Part shown: positions 38,108 through 46,496 of the stretch, in pieces
Layout of the letters: every line of letters begins with the position of its first letter
Position numbering within the stretch: the stretch's first letter is position 1
Source of the DNA: Microbacterium trichothecenolyticum
GTDB lineage: Bacteria > Actinomycetota > Actinomycetes > Actinomycetales > Microbacteriaceae
Direction: 5' to 3'
Assembly: GCF_000956465.1 (NCBI RefSeq)
Contig: NZ_JYJA01000039.1
Coordinates: 186,001-250,000, forward strand
Length of the DNA stretch: 64,000 bases
The notes under the pieces: generated by a model
The model's database searches: none
The model's input: the letters and a program-made list of their open reading frames with translations, nothing else
What the model was told of the DNA's origin: nothing
Made by a program: the position numbers and the translations under genes

Positions 38108-41100
38108 TGCGACGCGGCGCCATCGCGGGCCTCGTCGCCGCCGGTGCCGTGGTGGTCACCGTCATCGGCATCAGCATCGTGTGGCCGGGGCTGGACGCGC
38201 AGGAGACCCCCGACGTCGACACCGCGGTCTGGGCGCTGCAGACCGGCGACGGCCGCCGCTACGCACGCGTGAACACGTCGGTCGGCGAGCTCGACACCGT
38301 GCGCAGCATCAGCAATCCCGACCAGGTGGTGCAGACGGGGGATGCCGCGTACCTCTTCAGCGACAGCTACTCGACGCTCACCCGCATCGACGCCGCGATG
38401 CCCGCGGATCTCGACGAGCAGGCGCTGCAGTCCTCGCAGAAGACCCCGTCGGGTACGACCGAGGTCGTGACCGCCGGAGACTGGGTCGCCTACCTCACCG
38501 ACTCGGGCGCCGTGTACGCGGGACGCCTGTCGAGCGGCACGTCGTCGCAGCTCGACCCGTTCGGCGCGGACGACGACGCCCCGCAGTACACCGCCGAGGC
38601 GATCGCCGTCGACGACCGCGGCATGCTGTTCGCGTACTCGGGGGCGGACGGTTCGGTGCTGCGCTTCGACATCAGCGAGGGTCAGGTGCGCGGTCGCGAC
38701 GCATTCGACCCCGACGGCCTCGAGACACCGGCGATCACGGCGGCGGGCGACACGTGGGCGGTGGTCGACACCGAGGACGGCGACGTGTGGCTTCGGGGGC
38801 AGGATGCCGCGGCCCAGGCGCCGACCACGGGCGCGGTGGTCGTCGGCGCACCGGACGCGCAGGGCACCGCCGTCTACCTCGCCGACGAGACCGGGCTCGT
38901 GCGGGTGCCGGCCGACGGGTCGGCCATCGAGACCCCGGTGGGAGACGGTGCGGGGACGGTGCTCGGCACACCCGCGCAGCCGGTCGTGCACGACGGTGAG
39001 ACCTACGCCGCGTGGCTGGGCCAGGGTGATGCGGGCGGTCTGCTGTGGCGCTCGAGCGGCGCCACCGCGCCCCTCGACTACGGCGACGAGTCGATGGGCG
39101 ACCAGCAGCGCCCCGTGTTCGTCGCGAGCGACTCCGCGGTCATCCTCAACGACACCCGCTCCGGGTGGGCCTGGTCGGTGCCCGACGGTGCGCTGATCCC
39201 GTCGAGCCAGGACTGGAGCCTCGACGACCGCACCGACCCCGACGCCGTTCCCAGCGAAGAGCAGCTGCAGGTGGTGCTGGATCCCAAGCCGCCGATCGCC
39301 GAGCCCGACGCGTTCGGCGTGCGTGCGGGCTCACTCGCCTCGCTGCCCGTGCTCATGAACGACCACGACCCGAACGAGGATGTGCTCACGATCGACCCGG
39401 CGTCGGTCACCGGGCTCGACCCCGCATTCGGCACGGTGTCGGTGACCGACGACGACCAGCGCCTCGCCCTCCGGGTGCAGCCGGGCACGACCGGATCGGC
39501 GACCTTCTCGTACGCGGTCACCGACGGCACCACCGAGAACGGCCTGGCGTCCGAGCCGACGACGGTCACGGTGACGGTCGCGGATGCCGCCGCCGATTCG
39601 GCACCGGAGTGGTGCGGCGTCCAGCGATGCCTCGTCGAATGGCCTGAGCCGGAGGTCGCCCGGGGCGGCACGGTGACCGTGCCGGTGCTGCCGGGCTGGG
39701 TCGACCCGGAGGGCGACCCCCTGCTGCTGCTGTCGGTCCAGAACAGGAGCGGTGTCGGCAGCGTCGCGGCGACGCCCGGCGGCGACGTCGTCTACCAGCA
39801 CGACGACGCCGGCGACGGCGGGGAGCAGCTCGTCGAGCTCGAGGTGACGGTCGCCGACACCCGGGGCGGGACGACGATGAAGCCGCTCATGATCACGGTG
39901 TCGCCGCAGCCTCAGCTCACGGCGCAGTCCTTCGCCGTGACAGACACCGTCGCCTCCGGCATCACCATCGACGTCGCCGACCATGTCACGGGCACCGCCG
40001 GCACGCTCTCGCTGGAATCGGTGCGGGTGCTCGACGATGCGGCGGCCACCGCGACCGCCGTCAGCGGCTCGACCTCGTTCGACTTCGCGGCGAAGAGCCC
40101 GGGGACGTTCCGCGTCGACTTCACGGTGACCGACGGCGTGAGCGAGGCGACGGGCACGGCCCGCATCACGCTGCTGCCCGCCGATGCACCTGCCCGGCTG
40201 GCCACGTCGCCGGTGGTCGCGTTCGTGCACCCCCAGCAGGACGCGACACTCGAGATCTTCGACGCCGTCTCGAACCCGACCCGCCGCGTGCTGCTGCTGA
40301 GCGACGTCGTCGCGAGAGCGGACGACGGCGCCACGCTGTCGGTCGACGCCGTCGGCCAGAACCACCTCCGGGTGTCGGGGACGACCGCGGACGGCGCCGC
40401 CGGACGACTCGGCACCGTCTCGTACGTCGTGAGCGACGGCACCGAGGACGCGGGGGCCAGCGTCGAGGGCGAGGCGACGGTGTATCTGCTCCCGCCCGCA
40501 CCGGAGCTCGCGCCGATCGCCGTCGACGATGCCGTGGTGGTGCGCGCCGGCGCCCAGATCGACATCCCGGTGCTCGACAACGACATCTCGCCGGCGGGCG
40601 GCAGGCCGACCCTGAACCCGGCATCGGTTCGCTCGTCGTCGGAGGGAGCGCTCGCGTTCGCGTCGGGCGACCTGCTCCGCTATCTCGCTCCGGACGAGCC
40701 GGGGCAGTACGCGATCGAGTACTCCGTGTTCACGACCGGTGCTCCGGCGCTCGCCGACACCGCGACGGTGCGCGTGACGGTGATCGACGCCGAGGCGAAC
40801 CGCGCCCCCACGGCCGACACGCTCGAGGGCCGCGTGCTCACCGGCCAGTCGGCCCTCATCGAGTTCGACGACTTCGGCACCGATCCCGACGGCGATGTCG
40901 TGACGCTCGACCGCATCGTCGAGCAGCCCGCGCGGGGCGCGGCCACCATCACCGCCGACGGCGGATCGATCATGTACACGAGCGTGCCCGGCGACAGCGG
41001 CCAGGTGTCGTTCCGCTACCGCGTCGTCGACGCGTTCGGCGCGACCGCCGATGGGACCGTGCGCATCGGAGTGCTCGACAGCCAGGCCAACCCGAGCCCG

Positions 41101-44073
41101 GTCACGTTCACGGACTACGTGCAGGTACAGGCCGGTGCGGGCAACACGATCCGCGTCAGCCCGCTGTCCAACGACGTCGACCCGACCATGGGCGAGCTGC
41201 GTGTCACCGACATCCGCCCCGACGTGCCGGCGACGCTCGTCGACGGCAGTGACAACCCCGAGTTCGCACGGCTGAACGAGCAGATCGTGGGCGCCGACGA
41301 CACCACGGTCCGGATCGCGGCGGGCGACGAGCCCGCGACGATGTCGTTCCTCTACGATGTCGAGTCCTCCTCGGGCAACACCGGACGAGGCCTCATCGTG
41401 GTGCGGGTCGTGCGCGAGAGCGTGCCCGACTTCCCGGTAGTCGCCGACACCAACCTCACGGTCGAGACCCGCGAGGACTTCCCTCGCGGCGTCGACGTGC
41501 TGGGTGGCAAGGTCGCCTGGTCGGGCGGCGACGTCGAAGACCTCGAGCTGTCGTTGTGGGGCGACCCCGACGGCGTCTCGGTGCGGGGATCGAAGCTGCG
41601 GGGCGAGCTCCCAGAGACCACGCGGCTGATCCCGTTCGCGGTCACCGGCGAGGGCACCGCCGGCGAGGTCACGTCCTACGGCTTCCTCCGCGTGCCCGGC
41701 GAGAACGACCTGGCGCTGACCCTGCGCGCCAACGCCGCATCCCCCGAGGTCACGGAGCTCGAATCCACCACCTTCGACATGGCGGGCCTCGTCGCGCGCC
41801 CCCGCGGCGCGGTGGTCGAGCTCGGCGACGACGTGCGGGCGTCGGGCGCACGTCCCGAGGGCTCCTGCACGGTCGATTCGGGCACGGTGGTGCGCTACGA
41901 CGCGGGCTCGGGCGCGCCCTGGGTCGACGCCTGCCAGGTGCCGGTGCGCCTGGCCGGCCAGGAGGACTGGACATACCTGTCGGTGGCGATCGTGGTACAC
42001 CCGCGCGACCCTCAGCCCGAGCTCCGGCCGGGGTCCATCACGGTCGGGCCCGGCGAGACCGCGACCTTCGACCTGCGGAACATGACCACGTGGCAGCTGC
42101 GCCCGGACTGGGACGGCATCGTCTACGCGACCGAGCACAGCGGTACCGCGTTCGAGGTCACGCAGGAGGGCTCCATCGTGACCGTGACCGGCGCGGACCG
42201 CGCCGTCCCTGGCGCCGAGGAGGCCGTGCTCGTCTCCGTCACGAGTCACACCTCGGTGACCCCCGCGCGGCTCATCCTCCGCGTCGGCGCCGCGCCGTCG
42301 ACGCTCCCGCAGGGCGGCTCGGTCGTGCAGCAGTGCTCGCAGGCCGGAGGGTCCTCGTGCACGATCCCCGTGATCGGCGCGGGCGGCGAGGTCAACCCGC
42401 TGCCGCGCACGCCGCTCGAGGTCGTCGACGTGCGCCCGACGGGCGCGTGCGCCGGGGTGGGCTTCCAGGTGGCGTCGGCGACGTCGATCACGGCGACGTG
42501 GACGACGGATGCCCCGGGTGCGACGTGCACCGCGACCTTCTCGGTGCGCGACGCCCAGGGCCGCATCACGAACGCGGAGCGTGACGGCCGCGTGCTGCTC
42601 GACCTACTCGGATTCCCGAAGTCGCCGGCGAGTATCACCCAGACGGCATATGCCGACGGCACGGTGACGCTGCGGATCGATCCGGGCGAGGCGCGCCTGG
42701 CTTACCCGGCGCTCACCGGCTTCGTCGTCCGCTCCGGCGGGCAGGAGGTCGCGCGGTGCACCGCGGACGGCGTGTGCCCGCTGATCGCTGCGCCGAACGG
42801 CGAGCAGCGCACCTACGACGCCTGGGCCGTCAATTCCGTGGGCGAGTCGAGGGCCGGCGTGCGCACGGTCGCCTGGGCGTACGACGCGCCGCTCGCGCCG
42901 ACGAGCGTGATCGCCGCTCCCGTCGTCACCGGCGACGGCGCAGGCGGCATCGTGTCGCTCGTGATCGACGGGATCGAAGCCGGCGAGACCGGCAGCCTCG
43001 AGATCGCGAGTCCCGCCGGCGAGACCGTCCGCGTTCCGGTCGGCCGCGACCAGACCCGCGTCGACGTGCCCTGGTTCCGCGTGGGCAGCAACACCGGCAC
43101 GATCGTCACGATCACCCCGTACTCGCGCTTCGACCTGCCGCCCGGGCTCGGCGGCAGCGCGTCGGGCGCGGCCGCGACGGTGCAGACCAACGGCATCGGG
43201 AGCCCGCTGTCGCCGCAGCTCACGCTCAGCTCGGTGTCGAACGGCGACGGCACCGCGACGGTGACCGCGCGCGCCTCCGCGCAGCGCAACGGCGACGGCT
43301 CGGCACTGCGCTACGGCATCGTCCAGGACGGCCAGCGCTGCACGGTGACCGAGGACGGAGCGACGGCCACCTTCCCAGGCCTCGCGGACGGCGAGGAGTA
43401 CACGTTCCGCACGTGCGTCGAGTCCTGGTGGGACGGCGCGACGTTCGGCCGCGCGGAGGCGACCTCGAGCGTGCGCGCCCACCAGTCCGGCAAGTCCCCG
43501 CAGGGGTGGACGTTCGTCGTCGACGGCGTCCCCGACGTGCAGTCCCAGCGCGCCGACTGGGTGATCCGCCAGAACCCGACCACGACCGAGCGGCTGCCGA
43601 ACCGCAACCACGCCGAGTTCCAGGGCTGGGGTCCGACCACCTCGGTGTTCGGCCAGGACCCGGGCATCCAGGTGCGCTATGTGCACGACTTCTGGGGCAC
43701 GGCCACCGCCTGGTCGACGGTGACGCCGCGCGCCGGCAGCGCCCCTTACCAGGTGCAGGCGAACTGGACGGTCACCTCGTGCGTGGGTGGCAGCCCGCTC
43801 GCGTACCGCGGCCAGTCGTCGAACGCCCCGAACGGCTCCTCGGCCGCGTTCACCTTCGGCAACGCCGGCCTGCGCTACTACGACAACCAGAACCGCCTGC
43901 TCACGCACAACGCGGGCACGTGGGACGTGCCGGTCGGCGCCGAGCGCGTGGAGGGCATCTCGGTGTCCGTGAACTGGGACGCCCAGGGCTGGGGGCTGGC
44001 CCCCGCGAGCACCGAGTTCTCGGCGTTCTGCCAGCCCGGCAACGGCACCCCGGAACCGCCGCCCACGCCCTGA
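38107..44073 (+). CDS. Giant surface protein with cadherin/Ig-like and fibronectin-type III repeats
   Basis: A 1988-residue protein with an N-terminal membrane anchor (residues 5-26, GAIAGLVAAGAVVVTVIGISIVW). Residues about 30-395 look like a beta-propeller-type domain. From about 397 there is a series of beta-sandwich modules with Big_9/cadherin-like motifs: LPVLMNDHDPNEDVLTI, IPVLDNDISPAGG, SPLSNDVDPTMGEL. Fibronectin-type III-like modules follow from about residue 1500 (FVVRSGGQEVARC, PTSVIAAPVV). The end is a short Pro-rich tail without LPXTG. It would extend far outside the cell. Its size and place in an operon with MoxR/DUF58/transglutaminase-like genes suggest an adhesive or envelope-assembly role. 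Confidence 0.8.
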   Translation: MRRGAIAGLVAAGAVVVTVIGISIVWPGLDAQETPDVDTAVWALQTGDGRRYARVNTSVGELDTVRSISNPDQVVQTGDAAYLFSDSYSTLTRIDAAMPADLDEQALQSSQKTPSGTTEVVTAGDWVAYLTDSGAVYAGRLSSGTSSQLDPFGADDDAPQYTAEAIAVDDRGMLFAYSGADGSVLRFDISEGQVRGRDAFDPDGLETPAITAAGDTWAVVDTEDGDVWLRGQDAAAQAPTTGAVVVGAPDAQGTAVYLADETGLVRVPADGSAIETPVGDGAGTVLGTPAQPVVHDGETYAAWLGQGDAGGLLWRSSGATAPLDYGDESMGDQQRPVFVASDSAVILNDTRSGWAWSVPDGALIPSSQDWSLDDRTDPDAVPSEEQLQVVLDPKPPIAEPDAFGVRAGSLASLPVLMNDHDPNEDVLTIDPASVTGLDPAFGTVSVTDDDQRLALRVQPGTTGSATFSYAVTDGTTENGLASEPTTVTVTVADAAADSAPEWCGVQRCLVEWPEPEVARGGTVTVPVLPGWVDPEGDPLLLLSVQNRSGVGSVAATPGGDVVYQHDDAGDGGEQLVELEVTVADTRGGTTMKPLMITVSPQPQLTAQSFAVTDTVASGITIDVADHVTGTAGTLSLESVRVLDDAAATATAVSGSTSFDFAAKSPGTFRVDFTVTDGVSEATGTARITLLPADAPARLATSPVVAFVHPQQDATLEIFDAVSNPTRRVLLLSDVVARADDGATLSVDAVGQNHLRVSGTTADGAAGRLGTVSYVVSDGTEDAGASVEGEATVYLLPPAPELAPIAVDDAVVVRAGAQIDIPVLDNDISPAGGRPTLNPASVRSSSEGALAFASGDLLRYLAPDEPGQYAIEYSVFTTGAPALADTATVRVTVIDAEANRAPTADTLEGRVLTGQSALIEFDDFGTDPDGDVVTLDRIVEQPARGAATITADGGSIMYTSVPGDSGQVSFRYRVVDAFGATADGTVRIGVLDSQANPSPVTFTDYVQVQAGAGNTIRVSPLSNDVDPTMGELRVTDIRPDVPATLVDGSDNPEFARLNEQIVGADDTTVRIAAGDEPATMSFLYDVESSSGNTGRGLIVVRVVRESVPDFPVVADTNLTVETREDFPRGVDVLGGKVAWSGGDVEDLELSLWGDPDGVSVRGSKLRGELPETTRLIPFAVTGEGTAGEVTSYGFLRVPGENDLALTLRANAASPEVTELESTTFDMAGLVARPRGAVVELGDDVRASGARPEGSCTVDSGTVVRYDAGSGAPWVDACQVPVRLAGQEDWTYLSVAIVVHPRDPQPELRPGSITVGPGETATFDLRNMTTWQLRPDWDGIVYATEHSGTAFEVTQEGSIVTVTGADRAVPGAEEAVLVSVTSHTSVTPARLILRVGAAPSTLPQGGSVVQQCSQAGGSSCTIPVIGAGGEVNPLPRTPLEVVDVRPTGACAGVGFQVASATSITATWTTDAPGATCTATFSVRDAQGRITNAERDGRVLLDLLGFPKSPASITQTAYADGTVTLRIDPGEARLAYPALTGFVVRSGGQEVARCTADGVCPLIAAPNGEQRTYDAWAVNSVGESRAGVRTVAWAYDAPLAPTSVIAAPVVTGDGAGGIVSLVIDGIEAGETGSLEIASPAGETVRVPVGRDQTRVDVPWFRVGSNTGTIVTITPYSRFDLPPGLGGSASGAAATVQTNGIGSPLSPQLTLSSVSNGDGTATVTARASAQRNGDGSALRYGIVQDGQRCTVTEDGATATFPGLADGEEYTFRTCVESWWDGATFGRAEATSSVRAHQSGKSPQGWTFVVDGVPDVQSQRADWVIRQNPTTTERLPNRNHAEFQGWGPTTSVFGQDPGIQVRYVHDFWGTATAWSTVTPRAGSAPYQVQANWTVTSCVGGSPLAYRGQSSNAPNGSSAAFTFGNAGLRYYDNQNRLLTHNAGTWDVPVGAERVEGISVSVNWDAQGWGLAPASTEFSAFCQPGNGTPEPPPTP

Positions 44074-44124
44074 GCGGCAGCATCCGCTCGCCCCACGATC
44101 TCCCCACACGAAGGACGACACCAC

Positions 44125-45090
44125 ATGACGATCACGCAGGAGCAGGCCGACTGGTTCGCGCAGACGTTCGGGCAGATCGCCGACAACGTCGAGCGCGCCG
44201 TCCTCGGCAAGCGCCATGTCGTCGAGCTCGTGCTCACTGCGATGCTCAGCGACGGCCACGTGCTCCTCGAGGACGTGCCGGGAACGGGCAAGACCTCGCT
44301 GGCGCGGGCCATGGCGCAGTCGGTGCAGGGCAGCAACACGCGCATCCAGTTCACGCCCGACCTGCTGCCGAGCGACATCACGGGGCTCAGCGTCTACGAC
44401 CAGAAGGAAGGCGTGTTCGAGTTCCACGCCGGCCCGATCTTCGCGAACATCGTGCTCGCCGACGAGATCAACCGCGCCAGCCCGAAGACGCAGTCGGCTC
44501 TCCTGGAGGTCATGGAGGAAGGAAGGGTCACCATCGACGGCGTCTCGCGCGAAGCGGGCGTGCCGTTCCTCGTGCTGGCGACGCAGAATCCGGTCGAGCA
44601 GGCCGGCACGTACCGCCTCCCGGAGGCGCAGCTCGACCGCTTCATGATGCGCACGTCGCTCGGCTACCCCGATCACGCGGCGACCGTCCGCATCCTGGAC
44701 GGCGCCGCTGTCGCGACCGCCGAGCTGACGCCGATCATCACGCCTCAGGCGCTCGTCGGCATGGCCGATCTCGCCGCCGCCGTCTACGTCGACGCGCTCG
44801 TGCTCGACTACATCGCCCGCCTCGTCGACAGCACGCGCACGGCCGACGAGGTGCGCCTGGGTGTCAGCATCCGTGGCGCCCTCGCCCTCACGCGCGCCGC
44901 CCGGACGCGCGCCGCGTCGCAGGGCCGCACCTACGCGACCCCTGACGACGTCAAGACGCTCGCGGTGCCCGTGCTGTCGCACCGGCTGATCCTGCACCCC
45001 GAAGCCGAGTTCGACGGCGTCACGCCCGAGACCGTGGTCGGCCAGGTGCTGCTCGACGTGGCACCGCCCTCGAGGCGCGAAGCGGTATGA
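44125..45090 (+). CDS. MoxR-family AAA+ ATPase
   Basis: A 321-residue cytoplasmic ATPase. Walker A GTGKTSLAR is at about residues 52-60 (ledvpGTGKTS), Walker B lies just before DEINRASPKTQSALLEVMEE, and the sensor/arginine finger region NPVEQAGTYRLPEAQLDRFMM is complete. MoxR proteins act as chaperones that assemble or activate metal-, VWA- or envelope-associated complexes. It is the third gene of the kinase operon, 51 nt after the giant protein, with AAGGACGAC as a ribosome-binding site. It overlaps the DUF58 start by 4 nt. Confidence 0.95.
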   Translation: MTITQEQADWFAQTFGQIADNVERAVLGKRHVVELVLTAMLSDGHVLLEDVPGTGKTSLARAMAQSVQGSNTRIQFTPDLLPSDITGLSVYDQKEGVFEFHAGPIFANIVLADEINRASPKTQSALLEVMEEGRVTIDGVSREAGVPFLVLATQNPVEQAGTYRLPEAQLDRFMMRTSLGYPDHAATVRILDGAAVATAELTPIITPQALVGMADLAAAVYVDALVLDYIARLVDSTRTADEVRLGVSIRGALALTRAARTRAASQGRTYATPDDVKTLAVPVLSHRLILHPEAEFDGVTPETVVGQVLLDVAPPSRREAV

Positions 45091-46496
45091 GCAGCCCCGA
45101 GCGCCGCGGCGGCGTCACCGCAACGGTGGAGCCGCGCATCACGCGCACCGTCCAGTCCACCGGCACGGCCGGCCGTACGCACGTGACCGCCACGGCCACG
45201 AGCGTCGGTGCGTCGCGCCGCGGACGCGCCTTCGTGCGCGCCGCCGTGTGGTGGACAGGTGCGTGGCGGGCGGCGGGCTCGGGTATCACGACGGCCGCCG
45301 AATGGGCGGCGCAGACGATCCGGCCGGCAGGAGCCCTCGTGGCCGTCGCCGCGACCGTGGGGCTCGTGCTCGGGATCGTCTTCGGCTGGGTGGAGTTCAT
45401 GGTCGCGGGCGCGGCATCCGTCGTCCTCATCGTCGCCGCTGTGCCGTTCCTGTTCGGCGCCCGCGCGTACGACGTCGACCTGTCGCTGACGCACGAGCGG
45501 ATCGTGTCGGGCGAGGGCGTCACCGGGCGCATCGACGTGCGCAACGACGGGCACCGCACGGCGCTGCCGGGCCGCATCGACATCCCGGTCGGGGCCGGCC
45601 TCGTCGAGTTCGGCGTGCCGCTGCTGCGACCGGGCCACGCCGTCGCGCAGCCGCTCGAGATCCCCGGCCTCCCGCGCGGCATCGTGAGGGTCGGTCCGGC
45701 GACGACGGTGCGCAGCGACCCGGTCGGGATGCTGCGCCGCGAGCACTCCTTCCAGGATGTGCACGACCTCTACGTCCACCCGCGCACGGTCTCGCTCCCG
45801 TCCACGAGCGCGGGGCTCATCCGCGATCTCGAGGGCGCGCCGACGCGCCGCCTGGTCGACGCCGACATGTCGTTCCACGCCATCCGCGAGTACGCTCCCG
45901 GCGATTCGCGCCGCCAGATCCACTGGCGGTCGACGGCCAAGACCGGGCGGCTGATGGTGCGCCAGTACGAGGAATCGCGGCGCTCGCGCATGGCGGTGGT
46001 CCTCGCGGTCGCCGAGCCCGAGTACGCGGACGCCGACGAGTTCGAGCTGGCCGTGTCGTGCGCGGCGTCGTTGGGCCTGCGCGCCGTCCACGACGCACGC
46101 GACGTGCAGATCGTGACCGGATCCGAGATCCCGCGGGTGGTGCGAGGGCGCCTGCGCGCGATCCGGCACATCCCCGCTGCGGCGCCGCGTCCCATGCTGG
46201 ACGGCTTCAGCGGCGTCGATCTGCTCGAGAGCACGATGCCGGTCGGCGAGGTGTGCCGCCTGGCCGCGGAATCCGGCGAGCGGCTGTCGATCGCCTTCGT
46301 CGTGGTCGGCTCGCGCGTGCCGCTCACGAGACTGCAGCAGGCGGCGCTCGCATTCCCGTCGGACACCGCGGTCGTCGGCCTCATCTGCGACGAGCGCGCG
46401 CACCCGCGCATGCAGCCGCTGTCGGGCATGACGGTGCTCACCGTCGGCACCCTCGAAGACCTCTCGGGCCTGCTGCTGCGGGGGGCGACCTCGTGA
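45087..46496 (+). CDS. DUF58 domain membrane protein
   Basis: A 469-residue protein. Two membrane spans lie near residues 75-120 (LVAVAATVGLVLGIVFGW and VAGAASVVLIVAAVPFLF). The DUF58 signature IREYAPGDSRRQIHWRSTAK is at about 265-285, followed by a VWA-like part. DUF58 proteins nearly always sit next to a MoxR ATPase and a transglutaminase-like membrane protein, as here. They are thought to bind metal or partners through the VWA-like fold. Start ATG overlaps the MoxR stop; its stop overlaps the next GTG (GTGA). Confidence 0.92.
   Translation: MSSPERRGGVTATVEPRITRTVQSTGTAGRTHVTATATSVGASRRGRAFVRAAVWWTGAWRAAGSGITTAAEWAAQTIRPAGALVAVAATVGLVLGIVFGWVEFMVAGAASVVLIVAAVPFLFGARAYDVDLSLTHERIVSGEGVTGRIDVRNDGHRTALPGRIDIPVGAGLVEFGVPLLRPGHAVAQPLEIPGLPRGIVRVGPATTVRSDPVGMLRREHSFQDVHDLYVHPRTVSLPSTSAGLIRDLEGAPTRRLVDADMSFHAIREYAPGDSRRQIHWRSTAKTGRLMVRQYEESRRSRMAVVLAVAEPEYADADEFELAVSCAASLGLRAVHDARDVQIVTGSEIPRVVRGRLRAIRHIPAAAPRPMLDGFSGVDLLESTMPVGEVCRLAAESGERLSIAFVVVGSRVPLTRLQQAALAFPSDTAVVGLICDERAHPRMQPLSGMTVLTVGTLEDLSGLLLRGATS

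Noticed and set aside
39331..42249. A 972-codon open frame antisense to the giant surface protein
   Set aside because: Arg/His/Gly-rich, low-complexity sequence with no start signal; it is a shadow of the real gene.
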